From Botryotinia globosa (Eukaryota > Ascomycota > Leotiomycetes > Helotiales > Sclerotiniaceae): 64,000 nt of DNA. Below, one piece after another: positions 34,183-46,495 of the stretch; the stretch's first letter is position 1; each line of letters opens with the position of its first letter. The position numbers and the translations under genes were made by a program. The notes under the pieces were generated by a model. It did not search any database. It saw nothing but the letters and a program-made list of their open reading frames with translations, and was not told the DNA's origin. Location: positions 1,948,501 to 2,012,500 of the forward strand of contig RCSZ01000005.1 of NCBI GenBank assembly GCA_014898425.1, written 5' to 3'.

Positions 34183-36612
34183 TTACTTATTAATTATATC
34201 GAAAGACATTGAAGAGAAAAGATATTAGGACTTTCTGATGTTAGAAAGTTTTATCATTCAATGAGACTGGTTCAATCCCAGAACAGTATAAGGAATATTT
34301 CTTGGATGTGTAAATCTGATGGTTTACTTTTGGGATGATACTAAAAATATCTTCTTCTCCCATGAAGAGAGCTGTTACTACAGGGAAGGAATCAAACTTA
34401 TACTTATAGAGGTTTCAAGTATATGAGCTTGTAGGCAAACCCTCGATTAACAGAGATCAATTTTGCAATCAATTCTTGGGAAGAGTAACGAAGGAAGGAT
34501 GTATATCATTTGATATGAGCTACATAACCTATATGGCACCGTAGTGTAGTCTATGAGAAGTCTACCGTATAGGAAATGAGGGGTATTCAGAACAAACATA
34601 TAACTTCTTTAATTAGTACATCTGCTATACAACCATTTAATTTTTTTAATCCGTTTCTAATGAGATTTAAATTAAAACTATAGTTTTCAATATTCTGAAG
34701 TGAATTAGTATAGTTAAAGCTAATAAATGGTTGAAAATAGAAGTAGTTAATAAATTGAAGCTAATACAGACATCATCCGATATATCTTAGATTTAAGACT
34801 TTAATCTGGACACATCCCCTTTCTTCTTCCAATGTACCTTAGATTTAAGGCTTTAATCTAAGCATATTCTCTTCCCTATCTGTCAATTTAATAGATATTA
34901 ATAAATACACTAACAGATATCTTAATAAATATATAAATTTATATACAAAGAACTTACTATTACTATAAATCTTTAAATTCTATATATTTTGAAAATCTGA
35001 ATTTAGAATAATACGAATTAGCTAAAGTTTAGTCTAATAATATCGAATATAATCTCACAAAAGATAGAATAAAGAATATACATATAATTAATTGAATTTC
35101 TAATATTAGAACTCTAAATAATTTCCGATTTTCAAAATTACTAAATAATATTTAAGAAATCTTCTATTCTATAATCATAGAAAACTCTATATTCATTTTG
35201 AACATCTAATCAAAAGAATTATAATCTAAATTAAAATCGGAAAAGATGAATATAACAATTGCAATACAATTGAATATCCGATATAGAATCGACCTAAATT
35301 GCTTCAACTCCCTATAAGGTAGCTCTATGGTAGTATGATTAAGCTAAGCTTACGTATGCATCCAAGGACTGTCGTAGTTGACTCTTTTATTACGTGCAAA
35401 TTTGAATCGCTTCTTATCGTGACTGACTTCTCACCTCTTATTTCAAGCGCAGATTCGAACATACAACGAATTTATTCTGGACCATTGCGAAACCTGGGGA
35501 TCGCAAAATCAACTCAGCTCATTCAGAGGTAGATCAACTGCGTTTGATGACACATTAGAAAAATCAGTGCACTTTGCTACGAAGTTGATGCATGAACTAT
35601 CCTGATCCCTTCACATTTTTCACTCATCATCTTCACTCATGTCCTACCTCTTTCTGTCGCCTCAAGATTCTCAGACCAGATTGGCCAAGAAGTGTCACCA
35701 AACCAACTCAACTCTAGAAAACAACAGCATAAAGAATGACAACCTAAAGTCAATCCCTAAACCATGTCCAGATCCGTCTGCTACCGCAGATTTGCCTCTG
35801 CTGCGCTCCTGCAAAAAGAATTCTGCCCCAAACAATCTTGGTTCTCGGGCAAATATTCATACAGACTCATGTGCATGTATGTTGAATTTTGAGAGTACGG
35901 CTTTATGCTCCGTCTGCGAATATTACACGAGATAGGTGATTGTTCAATATTATGAGTCTTTGTATCCATGATTAAGCATTGATAATCAAAGCTGATAATG
36001 TTTTACAGTGAATAAATCTGAGGCTTCACGTTATAAGTGAATCATTCTTCAATTTTTTACTACCATCAAAGCGATTCTAGTAAAGAGACCGACCCACCAC
36101 GGTCAAAACTGACAGTGGAACTCGTCGTCGCGCTTCCGGAACAATCAAGTGTAGCAGGGTGATGAACTCCGGCACCTTTTAACATTGTGATTTACCTGCG
36201 ACAACATTGTTGAGTATACTAAGTTAATACTAGACCAAGCCAGGAATCACTTTTATGTGCTTAAACCAAGGAGATATAAAAAAGTTGATTTCATAGAGAT
36301 TGCACAGAATTTTGTGAAAATTTCGAGAAATGGAACGGTAATACATGATACGAGATTTGAGATTCGAAGAGGAAATTCTCATACTATAGATAAGACGAAG
36401 TGCTGTCGCTTATAACCCCCACAGAGCCTGCAGCTCATTGCTATCCTTGAGAAATACACTTAGTTAGCCGGAGGAGATAGCAGCACAGCTGATGTTGCCT
36501 TTTGTGGACCATTTACCCTCCGGTAACCGAGCGAGATATCCATGACGTTATTTGAGACGATTATCAATATATCTGATAATATTTTGATGGTAAATGGCAA
36601 TTTTGGATTTTT

Positions 36613-36800
36613 GTTCCAGATTGTGAACTTACACCATACTTCCTGGTGTTCTAGACTGGAGGAAATCATAGGTCGCAGATAATATTCCCGAAGTGATGGT
36701 TTATGGTCGTAAATTCTGGGCAAAACATCCTCGTGTCGAAACACTTCTTTCCAAGATGTTTCCTTTGGGAACGAATCAACTAACACGAGTTTCCAGGGTT
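36613..36800 (-). pseudogene. possible gene fragment
   Basis: On the minus strand an open stretch of about 60 residues (with DSFPKETSWKEVFRHEDVLP and SLREYYLRPMISSSLEHQEV) reads like real protein and ends at a good donor, TGGT followed by GTAAGT. I found no start codon, no matching acceptor and no continuing exon. It may be an exon relic. Confidence 0.25.
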
Positions 36801-37576
36801 CTTGGAATCTTAAGTACCATTAACAGAGCGATAGAGACCCAAATTTCCTATCTAAATCCACAAACTGCGACTTAAATTTAACATAATATCTCGCAAACAA
36901 CAAGAAATCTTCCGAGATTGTATCAATTCATCAATTATTTCTCAAATTAATAACTATGGCTATTGGCAGGGAATTCAAATTGCCAAGTAATGTAGTATAT
37001 TTTCAGGTGGAAATTTCTCACGGAAATCTATTGCCAAGAGGCTCGTCAATGCCCATTAGTCCTCATCTCATTCTGAGAGTTTCCGAGTTTAAGATCCACG
37101 ACTAGTTCGCTTAAACCTTCTCCCAACCAAATCTTTGTAGTACCAACTGATCTGGTAGCCGGATGGGATCGATTCGGAAGAATTTAACCCTATTGCACTC
37201 GTCTTGTTGTTTCGAGATGGCCCAGCACCTCGACAACCAAGGAAAGCTCTCCGCTCTCTACATGTTCAAACCAAAAGCTTCGGACGAATCACAGAAGCAG
37301 AATATGGCAACTTCCAATCTCAAATCATGAGGATCTGAAGATAATGTGTTCTTGGGTTAGGTTCTGATCATATCACATATTCGAAATGCCAATCTACCGT
37401 GGGGTTCCAGTAATTCCCTCCAGCACCCCTCAGACCAGAACTAAGAAGGAACCCCGACAACAGTCGCCGAAAGCTTGCGGCAATTGGGTACCATACCCTC
37501 GACCCGAAACATATTCCACGTGCCGCCCTTCTCGCCCACAACTACAACTTCCAACCTTCCTCAGAATATCGACTTA

Positions 37577-38287
37577 TTATTCATCGGAATCCTTCAGAGC
37601 CTGCATTTCTCGCAGTTTCCTATCCTTTATCCTGCAAACCCTTCCTAAATCTTCAATATTATCCAGATTGACATCTAACAAAGCCTTCCGCAATCCCAAA
37701 TTGAGTTTTCCGTACAAGTCATGAACCATCATCGTTTCAGTCATTTCGAGGACCGCACCTAGTCGTTGAAACTCTTTCCAGAATAGCGGAAATGGCTCGT
37801 TATCCTCTTGAAACAAACGATGATAGGCGATCTTAGCGGCTTCTTTTCGATCTGTATTGCCGTAAACTTTGTTCAGAGCCTCAAGCATTTGTTCTGCCGT
37901 CTGATATCTCTTATAAACATATGCTGACGGACCACTGCCAAGTCGAGAGACAACATACTCCATACGAGCAGCTCCTAAATAATGATCCATTTCTAGTTTT
38001 GCTTGCATTCTCTGGAGCCAATAATCGAAATGAATCGAGTGCTTCCCATTCTCATCAATGTCAAAAATAGGAACATGGGGTAAGATTTGTGAATGTCCGG
38101 CTACAAGTACCGTTGTGTTTTGTGTCGCATATCCTTGGCATTCGTCTCGGAGGAATCCAATAACGGCATTCTTTTCATGGAGCTCTGTGTCCTTCCTTGC
38201 GACTTCCAGCTCAAGAGAATTGACTCTATCCTGCAAGACCTGCAAAGCAGTGACAATATCTTTGCTGTTCATCTTGGTTGTTTTCAT
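37577..38287 (-). CDS. retrotransposon Gag-like protein, orphan
   Basis: An intact 236-residue frame with ATG. Residues about 8-50 form a heptad-like coiled coil (VLQDRVNSLELEVARKDTEL). The rest matches the pattern of the Gag domain of Ty3/gypsy-type elements: FDYWLQRMQAKLEMDHYLG, then LGSGPSAYVYKRYQTAEQML, a DRKEAAKIAYHRLFQ block and PFPLFWKEFQRLG. No CCHC zinc knuckle follows and no protease, reverse transcriptase or integrase is seen within 2 kb downstream, nor LTRs around it. Codon use is ordinary and there are no RIP-type stops, in contrast to the decayed repeats nearby. It may be a domesticated gag gene or a recently broken element. Confidence 0.75.
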   Translation of the reverse strand: MKTTKMNSKDIVTALQVLQDRVNSLELEVARKDTELHEKNAVIGFLRDECQGYATQNTTVLVAGHSQILPHVPIFDIDENGKHSIHFDYWLQRMQAKLEMDHYLGAARMEYVVSRLGSGPSAYVYKRYQTAEQMLEALNKVYGNTDRKEAAKIAYHRLFQEDNEPFPLFWKEFQRLGAVLEMTETMMVHDLYGKLNLGLRKALLDVNLDNIEDLGRVCRIKDRKLREMQALKDSDE

Positions 38288-39247
38288 TGTTCGATCTTCC
38301 GTGAAGTTGCCTTGGCAGGTTTATGTTCATAATTATTGGGGCCGCCTCTGACTCTGAGATGCATATAAGCTGGTACTGTAGCTCACCTGCATCGTTCGCA
38401 TGTTTGATCATGCGGAACCTGGTGCAGTACAAATTCACTCTTGTGATTGGAAGATTAATAGCCCATAGGCAACGCGAGGTGTCCAAGATTCTAAACTTAA
38501 GATTATAGCAGAAGTGAATACCTAGGTAAGTGATATTGACGGTGGCTGAATACGTTATTTAATGATTCCGATCTCTAATAGAAGTTTGATTACTACCTAC
38601 CCATAATCGAAATTAGGTACCTAGGTATGCGGACCTCAGCTACCATTTACTTCTCAGCCACTCCGCCAATACCCACCTACATATATATACCTACCTTACT
38701 GTAAGTCACCTAATATCTCACAACTATGATTGTTCACTCATAAATGAAGCATTCTCGGGTATCATCTCTTCAGAAAGTTCCGGTCTCATCAGGAGCCCAG
38801 CACATAATAAAAGATTAGCATCCTGTCATCCATGCCCATCATTTCCCTCAAGGTAAGACTAGTGCTAAATAATGTCATTTAGCATTCTACAGGAACACCG
38901 ATGATCTCAAGAAAAGTTGGCTGTGTCAAAGGTAGGTAGGTATTAATAAGTGCCAAATAGCACAAGGAACACGGATGTGTATCGTTTTCCTGACTCAATA
39001 GCACTAGTCAAAAGAACGGGATCCTATTGATATTTGTTGCCAACTGCATGTGCAAATCTGAAATAATAAGCTGGCTACATACACATGGTTGATCTTGTCA
39101 AGAAACGCAGATTACCTGCTACGCTCAGCTTTCAATATTCTCAAGCCATTTATATTTTATGTACCCCTACTCTACATCGAGAAGCACCAGTTTATTGAGG
39201 TGTTCCCCCTCGTCAAAAACGACATCATAATCCGTTTCGATTACCAC
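38288..39247. other. intergenic region without a supportable gene
   Basis: About 960 bp. It is probably the promoter of the Gag-like gene followed by the 3' flank of the F-box gene. It has several CCTAGGTA/TACCTACC-type short repeats but no open frame of interest. Confidence 0.5.
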
Positions 39248-41855
39248 TCAAACATCTCGGGTTCGCCGTGGCTCGAATGATCCATGTTTCAGAAGTAAGC
39301 ATTTTCTCATTTCGTCTCCAATATCAAATCCTTCATCTATCTCAAAGCTGCCTGATTCCTCATACTCTTCGCATGGGTTCACCACCAGACGAGTATGAGT
39401 GCATTGGCATTCACAGCTCCTTTTCCATTGATATACTTCAATAGGATCAACATGGGCTTCTTCATCAATCATTCTCAATTTTGAAAATGTTTTGGAATGA
39501 TAAAAACTTTGCGCAAGCCAGCTCCCGAACTTGTAATAAGTTTCATATCCATGATCACGTAATTCCAACAGCCCTTCAAGCTCTTCCGTGGCGTATAAGA
39601 GGCAATTGATGTCGTCAAAGAGCATAAACCCATTCAGATACTTGTTTTGGAACTCCCATTTGGGATCTATTTCATAGGAAGGATTGCAGGTGGTATTACG
39701 ACTGAAGTTAAAGAACGTAAGGCGGGAAATAAGCTGCTCAGGAATGCGTGATCATCTTTTCGCCCTCGAAGACTTCAACACGTGTGCTCTTTTCCTATCT
39801 TCGGAATCTAACAAACTGTTGACTCCAGTCCATTAAGTCTTTCCCAATAGGCGGAAACCCAAGTACATCATCCAATCCACGTGAAAACATATGGAAACCT
39901 ATACCCCTTAGTGAAACGTGATTCTGGCGAGCCCTTCTTTTGTTGGTTTAAATGACCGTTTGATTGTCACAACTGAATCAGGACATTGAAGAATACAAGT
40001 TATGGACGTTTAAATGGTGATACTGATTTAGATACCTAAACTAAACAGATACGCTGATGGTCTGACCAGATTTGATGCCTCTAACATCATCGCTCTTCAA
40101 ACTTACCGTGTTGGTAAAAGTACAGCCCGAGGGCGCAAACGTGACCTTGGACCATGATGAAATTTTAGTGGGCAGGTAGTGGGCCAATAGATATCGTGAA
40201 TGTCGGCTATTCGTTCAATGTCCCACATACAATAACCCCAAGATGCCCAACAGTCCCGAAAGCAAAACGTTCGGGATCTCAAAAATATCATGATAAAATC
40301 CCATGCGAAATGGGAGGCTGGAAGATCGAGTTGCCTCTCGCGGCTTGCGGGAAAGCTATCACGACAGTCCTGAAATCGACGGTATTCTGATGATTTATCT
40401 TGGCTATGCTGATTAGTAGAGGCCTGGTATATCAGATAGGAGTGAATCGTCATTATCTTTGTGGATTGAGTATACAACAGTATGGTGTCTTGTTGTATTG
40501 GAATGTCTATAAGAGGAATTTTTGTCTTGGGTCCATTTTGGTTACAAACCTTCCAGAAGAACTCAACACCCTCATTGATAAGAGTTTGATTAAAATCGTT
40601 ATAATGGTTCCTGGGACAATCGGAACCGCCCGGATCGCTGCCTTCCGCTTCATGTATTTTTCTCAAGGTCGATGGAGAACCGTATTGCTGAGCCTGAGAA
40701 TTCTTTGCCAAAAAATCTTTGCATTCGTAGATAATATCATTGTATTCTCTTTCCATGTAGTCTTTTACCGAGACGATCTCTTCAACTTCCCAAAACCTGA
40801 AATGATTAAAGAACGACGTATAAATTTCATACGCGACAGCTCCATGCCCCTGGATTATTCCGTGTAACTGCTCGTTTATCAAAGTTCGCTCAATATGATA
40901 ATCATCGCCGCGTTCAAAAAGACGGACGTATAGCTCAAGATTATAGAAAGCCCGTTGTATTCGAAGCTCCTCGAGTCTCCCCAGTTCGTTCTTCTCATAC
41001 TTCTTGTGCGTCCACGGATGCAAATTTAAACAAGATTCGAAAAAATCTTGAGTAACAGCTTTTATTATCAAATGGAACTCTGCGATTGAGAGCAGGGTTC
41101 TCATATCATAACTCCTTCCATCGTAGGTTGTGACTCTCGAATCTGTGGAATACTGGTCCATAAACTCGCGCACGTTCTGGAATGCCCCAGTCCATTGGCC
41201 TGTCCAACGTATTCTGCGTACTGAATCGCTGGATATGGCAACCGCCTGAAGGAAGATAGGAAGGGTCATTTCATCGACTAGCATTTTGCAGAGTACTTCA
41301 CATTGGTATTTATCTTCGATGTAACATTCATGGAAAGATGGAGAGGCGGAGATTAAGGAGTGCAAAGAATAAGTGTCTGTCAATTGCTTGAATATTTCTC
41401 GCTGGATCTCGACGGGGAATCGGCCAAAAACTTCGTCAGGGCCTGTAGGAACTTCTTTTGACGAAAGGAAATGCAATCTTTTACGCTGTGAATTTGGAGA
41501 ATTAGCTCGCTATTTAAACATTGAAATGATGCTGAATGTCTGGATCAATATGAGCATCCAATCGGAATGCCCGAAGCCTTCTAAAAGATTCAAGGCTTGA
41601 GAGATCTCAAATAATGTTGCACAAGTGACCAACGGGTTTGATGCTGGATGATAATCGCGTGTAGATATTGAAATCAACGAGTTCAGGAAGCCGGATTGCA
41701 CTTACATTTGCTGCCATTTCACCGGCTGCCAAAACACGTCTTTGTAAGATCTCCCGCCTAGCTTCGGCATGTATTCTTGCCAACTCTTCTTTCTCGAGCC
41801 TCTCAGCAGCATCTTCAGGAGATTCTTGACGACTGCCTTTCTTTCCCTTGGCCAT
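39248..41855 (-). CDS. F-box domain protein, 3' half uncertain or decaying
   Basis: Exon 1 (41706-41855) starts MAKGKKGSRQESPEDAAERL and joins in frame, through a GTAAGT donor and a CACAG acceptor, to exon 2 starting at 41485. An F-box lies at about residues 65-105 (EVFGRFPVEIQREIFKQLTD), expected to bind Skp1 in an SCF ubiquitin ligase. Exon 2 is open to at least 40550. Beyond that, protein-like stretches continue to 39248 in changing frames, for example FRTVVIAFPQAARGNS, DPERFAFGTVGHLGVIVCGT, HVCALGLYFYQHG, GLDDVLGFPPIGKDLMDW and LRDHGYETYYKFGSWLAQSF. Some changes fit introns (a CTACTAAT branch before CATAG; a GTAAGT after YQHG), others meet stop codons. I could not build a clean model, so the gene is real at its 5' end and either many-exon or damaged at its 3' end. 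Confidence 0.7.
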
Positions 41856-43110
41856 ATTGCAATTCAGGACTTGAGGAAGAAAATAAAAGTTCAGGATAAA
41901 AGCTTGAAGGGCTGTTTAAGTGCAGCAACTTGAAATCTTTCTTAATATATTGGACTTTCGACTTAGGGCTTTGATAGAAAAATGGCCTGATAGTGTGTAG
42001 TATATAAGTATAGCGTCTGACGAAGAATGGAAAAGAATGTATGTGGACTATTGGATCAAGGAAAAAGAAGAAGAGAACGCAGATGAGATTTTGAGGTCCA
42101 TGGGGAGCAACTTCCGTAGATAGAATGAGGAGGGTAAACGCCAAATCTTAGTATAAAAATATCTTAAAGCAACGATAATTTATATAAATGACACCCAAAT
42201 TTGATTTCTATCGGAAGGAGGGAAGGACTCAAGGCAAGGTTCAGAACAACATACAATGGCCGCCTTGTCGAAAACTTATAGCTTGACGTACCATTGTATT
42301 TTCAAATAAGAATCATCCTGTGACTACTGGAAATTTAGACATTTATAAAACGGCATTCAGTCAAAATAAGTGAAGAACACGAATAGTACCAGCAATAAGA
42401 AAAGGGTCGGTCAGTCGAAAGCGTGAGCAAATGAACAAATATCCCTACAACTTTCTCCTCTCAACTGACAGACCTTTGAATCCTCGACTTCGGTCTGAAT
42501 CTATGATTGATAGGTCCAACTACTCTATAAATCTCTCTGAGATCATGAAAGAAGTTGTATAATATGAACGCTTTAGAATGTGTCGATAACGAATGCGAGC
42601 ACTAATCACAATTGATGATGAATTTTCAAGAATGCGCACCTCGTCGACAACAGGATTTATTTCACCACTCAAGGACATAGCGCAAGCGTAATCAAATATT
42701 CAATCTTTGTCTTCGATGATGCGAACAGCGCAGCATTACTTTACTCAGAACTCGGGGGTTGCGACCACCTTGTCGAGCTTGCGTGAGACATGGCCTCTTC
42801 AAGTTCCTTAGCCGGAAACACGCAGACGAGTCCGGTGTAGGGAAGTGCTCGGCTCAAATATGACTGTATATCACTCCAATTAGACAATCAATCTGTAGTG
42901 AGATTATCTTTGATCTTCGGGACCAAGAGTTGTCATGTTGGATTCTTGGTACTTAAAGAGCCCCCCACCTCTTGGCTCAGTCTAACGTTACACCCCGATT
43001 TACTTCATGTAAAGCAATCAGTGTTATAGACGGCTAATATTTTAGATCATCTCTCAGAAAATAATCTACAAAGTGAATAATCCAGTATCTAATCCGCAAA
43101 GACTTACAAT
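41856..43110. other. intergenic region, divergent promoters
   Basis: About 1.25 kb between the divergent F-box and aldolase genes, without a supportable gene. A 109-codon minus frame at 41815-42144 overlaps the F-box start in another frame and is not convincing. Confidence 0.6.
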
Positions 43111-43896
43111 ATGGCACCCCCTATCAAATTTCCACCGAGAGTATCAGTATCCCTTCCGATCCTTGCCAAAATGATTGATCATTCTCTCCTCCACCCGACC
43201 ATGACCGATACCGAAATCGCCACTGGTCTTTCCATCGCCGCCAAATACAAAGTTGCAACAGCTTGCGTCAAACCATATTCTATTGAACAAGCCATCTCTG
43301 CTCTCAAAGGAACTGGTGTTGATGTATGCCCCGTTATTGGATTTCCTGCTGGAAATAGCACTACAGAAGTCAAGGTGTTTGAGGCTACTAAAGCCGCGGA
43401 AGCTGGTGGAAAAGAGATCGATATGGTGATTAATATTGGCAAAGCATTAGGGGGAGATTGGGATTATGTTCAAAAAGAAATCCAAGCTATCAATGAGGCT
43501 GTGGTGTCTAAGGGTTCGATTTTGAAAGTCATTTTCGAAAACGACTTTCTTACCGATGCGGAGATTGTGAAGTTATGTCATATTTGCAGTGAGGTTGGAG
43601 TAGCGTTTGTGAAGACTAGTACGGGATATGGATTTGTCAAACAAAGTGATGGGATGTACAATTATCAAGGTGCAACATTACCACATCTCAGCCTGATGAG
43701 AGAGAATGTAAAGGAAGGGATACAAATCAAGGCCGCTGGTGGAGTGAGGACTCTGGATGATCTTCTACGAGTCAGGATACTGGGAGTCACGAGAGTTGGT
43801 GCTACTGCTACCGAGGCTATTCTTGAAGAGGCTATGAGAAGAGGAATTGGAGAAGTATTGGTCGAGGTCAATGTTCCTCCGCTTAGTTCAGTATGA
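43111..43896 (+). CDS. deoC: deoxyribose-phosphate aldolase
   Basis: An intronless 261-residue TIM-barrel enzyme of the DeoC/DERA family. It cleaves 2-deoxy-D-ribose 5-phosphate to glyceraldehyde 3-phosphate and acetaldehyde in deoxynucleoside catabolism, in the cytosol. The Schiff-base lysine is K168 in GVAFVKTSTGYGF, the partner lysine K207 in IQIKAAGGVRT, and the catalytic aspartate D104 in GKEIDMVINIG; these match D102, K167 and K201 of the E. coli enzyme. The C-terminal GGVRTLDDLL block is intact. The protein is close to bacterial homologues in length, and lack of introns is unusual in this window and would fit old acquisition from bacteria, though many fungi have it. The start is the first in-frame ATG. 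Confidence 0.96.
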   Translation: MAPPIKFPPRVSVSLPILAKMIDHSLLHPTMTDTEIATGLSIAAKYKVATACVKPYSIEQAISALKGTGVDVCPVIGFPAGNSTTEVKVFEATKAAEAGGKEIDMVINIGKALGGDWDYVQKEIQAINEAVVSKGSILKVIFENDFLTDAEIVKLCHICSEVGVAFVKTSTGYGFVKQSDGMYNYQGATLPHLSLMRENVKEGIQIKAAGGVRTLDDLLRVRILGVTRVGATATEAILEEAMRRGIGEVLVEVNVPPLSSV

Positions 43897-44005
43897 AGAA
43901 AGTATTGAATCGAAAAGGCTGATACAATATTATTGGATTGCTATTCTATGTTGATATTCTCTGTCTTGATAATCCTACATCGTCGCCAATGATTACTCTA
44001 TATTC

Positions 44006-45727
44006 TCAGATGAAGGAAGGTATTCGTTTCCGCATGTCAACCAATTTCCTCCAGTCAACTCTCTTGCTTGCGCCATTACCTTCCGCTAGATCCATCTGCT
44101 TCCATACCGTTTCTATAATACCCCTCACTATCTCTAGATTTCTGATTCTCCTCTCACTCTGCATATCTTCCAAGACATCAAGGATTTGGATTCGTTGCTC
44201 GTCAGATACAACTTCACAGGCCGCTATGAATAATGGCCATGGACTTGTACAAATACCGTTCCTAGTCAAAATTTCCAAAGCTTTATTAACAAGGTCCTGT
44301 ATTATGTCGGAGTCGGAAGGTGTGGATAGTATTGAATGGAGATATATGAGGGCACCCAACCGGTAAAGTTCAGCTGTGTTTTCTATTTTCATCTGATCAA
44401 TTTTGCCGGTAGTGTCATCTTCCATGATTGCGGAGATTTGATGAGCATTTTCGAGTTGTTTTACTAGTCCCCGGGCAAAATCTTGATATTCCCCTTGCCT
44501 TTCTGTTATTCCGGAAAGTTCATTGATGCAGGATATGCATTCGAGGACTTCTAACGAACATCCTAGCGAGCCGATAATCTGCCAACGTCAGCGTCTTTCT
44601 TTCAATACCTGCGTAAAACTCACGACCTTGTTCTCGGGGTTTGCACTTGGGGCTCCTAAAAATGTACTACTCAGGAATTGTCTCTGCCGCCTCCCATGAC
44701 TAAAATCTGCTAGGACATCATGATATAAAAGCCAAGTATGTAAGAAATGATCTTTCGTCATTCTCAAGCCAATATCCCTTGCTGCCTTCAAATGAGTAGG
44801 CCAGCTTCCATCGGCCCCATCAAAAACCTATCCGGAAGTTAAGAGATGTAAGCTTTTATTAGTGGTTGGAGCTTAGATATACTTACATCGCCTACACAAA
44901 GCATCATACAAGTAGCAAATTGCCCTCGAAGTCCACCATCTCCTCTCTGAATAGACTGTGATAAGAGTCTTATAGCCGAAACTTTGTATTGTACTGCAGC
45001 TTCAGTCCCCCATAAATGATATGCTGATACTGCAAGGATAGCATATCGAAGACTCAGACATGAAAGGTATCGATCTGCAAGCGCATTCGGGAGTAAGTAA
45101 TTCCGAAACCCATTCAAACTATCATCAATGGTAGTAATCATGCGAGACAAAACCTCTGTATCTGTAGGAGCCTGTCAATATATTGGCATTATGCGGAGAA
45201 TCCCCTGGTCTTACAGTAAGATAATAATGTCGCATCCCGTGACCCAAGAGTAGTTTCATATCCAAACTTCAGGCTTCTCTGAGGACTTGTCATATATCGA
45301 TGTGTTGAATAGCATTCCTGCTGATAGCCAGATGCAATATTTACGTCAACAAAAGTCGAATTCAGGAACTGATAACTTTCACGTGCCGGGAAAGCTAGAA
45401 AATTCTGTTCAGGTAGGTGAGCTTCATTCTCCCAAGAATGAACCGGTCTCCGCCCATCGCCCGATTCTGGCCAATGAAGTTTTACGCCATAACCTTCACA
45501 AGTTCGACCAGTTCTTTTGCAATTATTGCAATGAGGAATACCTTTGTCACATCCAATTTTCCTGCCTTTATGAACTGTTAGATCATGAAAATCAATGGGG
45601 GGGGGGGTTACATTGGATGGCGGGGCAATTACGGGGATTGAGAAAATAGTTGCAGAGTGTGCTTACTTTTACACGTCCAGCAGCCTTTGCCCGACTTCTT
45701 TTCCTTCGGTCTTCTGGTAAGAGACAT
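44006..45727 (-). CDS. Zn2Cys6 transcription factor with fungal-specific domain
   Basis: Five exons, 45667-45727, 45215-45565, 44887-45161, 44624-44827 and 44006-44578, give 487 residues. The binuclear zinc cluster at residues 16-43 has spacing C-x2-C-x6-C-x6-C-x2-C-x6-C: GCWTCKSRKIGCDK then PHCNNCKRTGRTCEGYG. The rest is the alpha-helical fungal-specific regulatory domain (Fungal_trans_2 type), with GFRNYLLPNALADRYLSCLS, ILAVSAYHLWG and HFLHTWLLYHDVL. It is presumably a nuclear regulator; targets are unknown. The first intron interrupts the zinc cluster after the second cysteine; of two in-frame acceptors 9 nt apart, only the downstream one gives the canonical spacing. That intron also contains a run of 11 C on the coding strand. 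It converges on the aldolase gene with only about 110 bp between stops. Confidence 0.88.
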
Positions 45728-46495
45728 GTCTTGAAATTCGAAGCTTGTCACCGACTCGATTTTGATGTACGAAGCGTTGATGTTCCGGGGTGTGAGTCAC
45801 GACTTATATCATAGTCACGTGAGCAATTGTCAGAACCGTGGGGATATCACGAATTAATGATCGAAACATAAAAGCATATAAGGGTGATTGAAGGTCCGAC
45901 AAGATTACACTAAGAGGGACTTGATGGCATTTCAGCGGATAAAAGGTACATCGCCAATACGAGTGAGAATAAAAATAAGTTCTTTGTTCACAGGTAGTTA
46001 AACCAAATGATAATTATTTCACACCTTTGGGGAAGCTAATGATCTCCGCGCTAGATAGGTATGTTATATCATCAGCAAATCTGGATCCTAGAAGATAGCA
46101 TCTAACAAAGCTTCTACGATATGAAACGGCGCCAATTTGAGCACTCTTATGTGCTGATTTACAAATCGGGGGCTATACTTGAAGTTCTAAGTCTAGATTC
46201 AAAGAAATAAATGCAGAATAATCAATAACAGAAACTGAATCAGTATTGAAAATTCATAAATGCTTGTTCGTGTATTGTGTATAAAATGAACTATTAATAC
46301 ATGTATAATAGATCCGCTGAATTGGAAAAGTGCACCGACAAAGATGATAGCGACAAAACGATCGACCCAGAAATCTTTGCGATCTGGCCAACAAGCGTAT
46401 CCATATAGCTTCCCACACAACGCCTAATATCTTGTTCAAAGCAAATCTAGCATCCAAGCCACCAAAATATTCTTTTGCTGATCAGAATTCTCAGC
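45728..46495. other. intergenic region
   Basis: About 770 bp: the promoter of the Zn2Cys6 gene and the 3' flank of the secreted-protein gene. No supportable gene. Confidence 0.6.

Larger units (their letters stand above)
33259..37576. other. repeat-bearing region without a secure gene
   Basis: Contains a short GC-rich hairpin-like stretch (about 33438-33495), a PIF/Harbinger-like MITE (33830-34182), AT-rich decay to about 35280, then normal sequence. Open frames here include 98 codons at 35639-35935 (plus, ATG, Cys-containing tail, no signal peptide) and a 108-codon minus frame at 36460-36786; neither has a recognisable domain. Confidence 0.45.

Noticed and set aside
34215..34295. A tRNA-like T arm (CTGG TTCAATC CCAG) with a nearby stem
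   Set aside because: The upstream stem has the wrong loop size, there is no D arm with GG and no acceptor stem pairing, so this is chance.
40196..40867. Plus-strand frames of 64 and 155 codons
   Set aside because: They lie opposite the F-box gene; the minus-strand frame has the F-box and good 5' splice sites.
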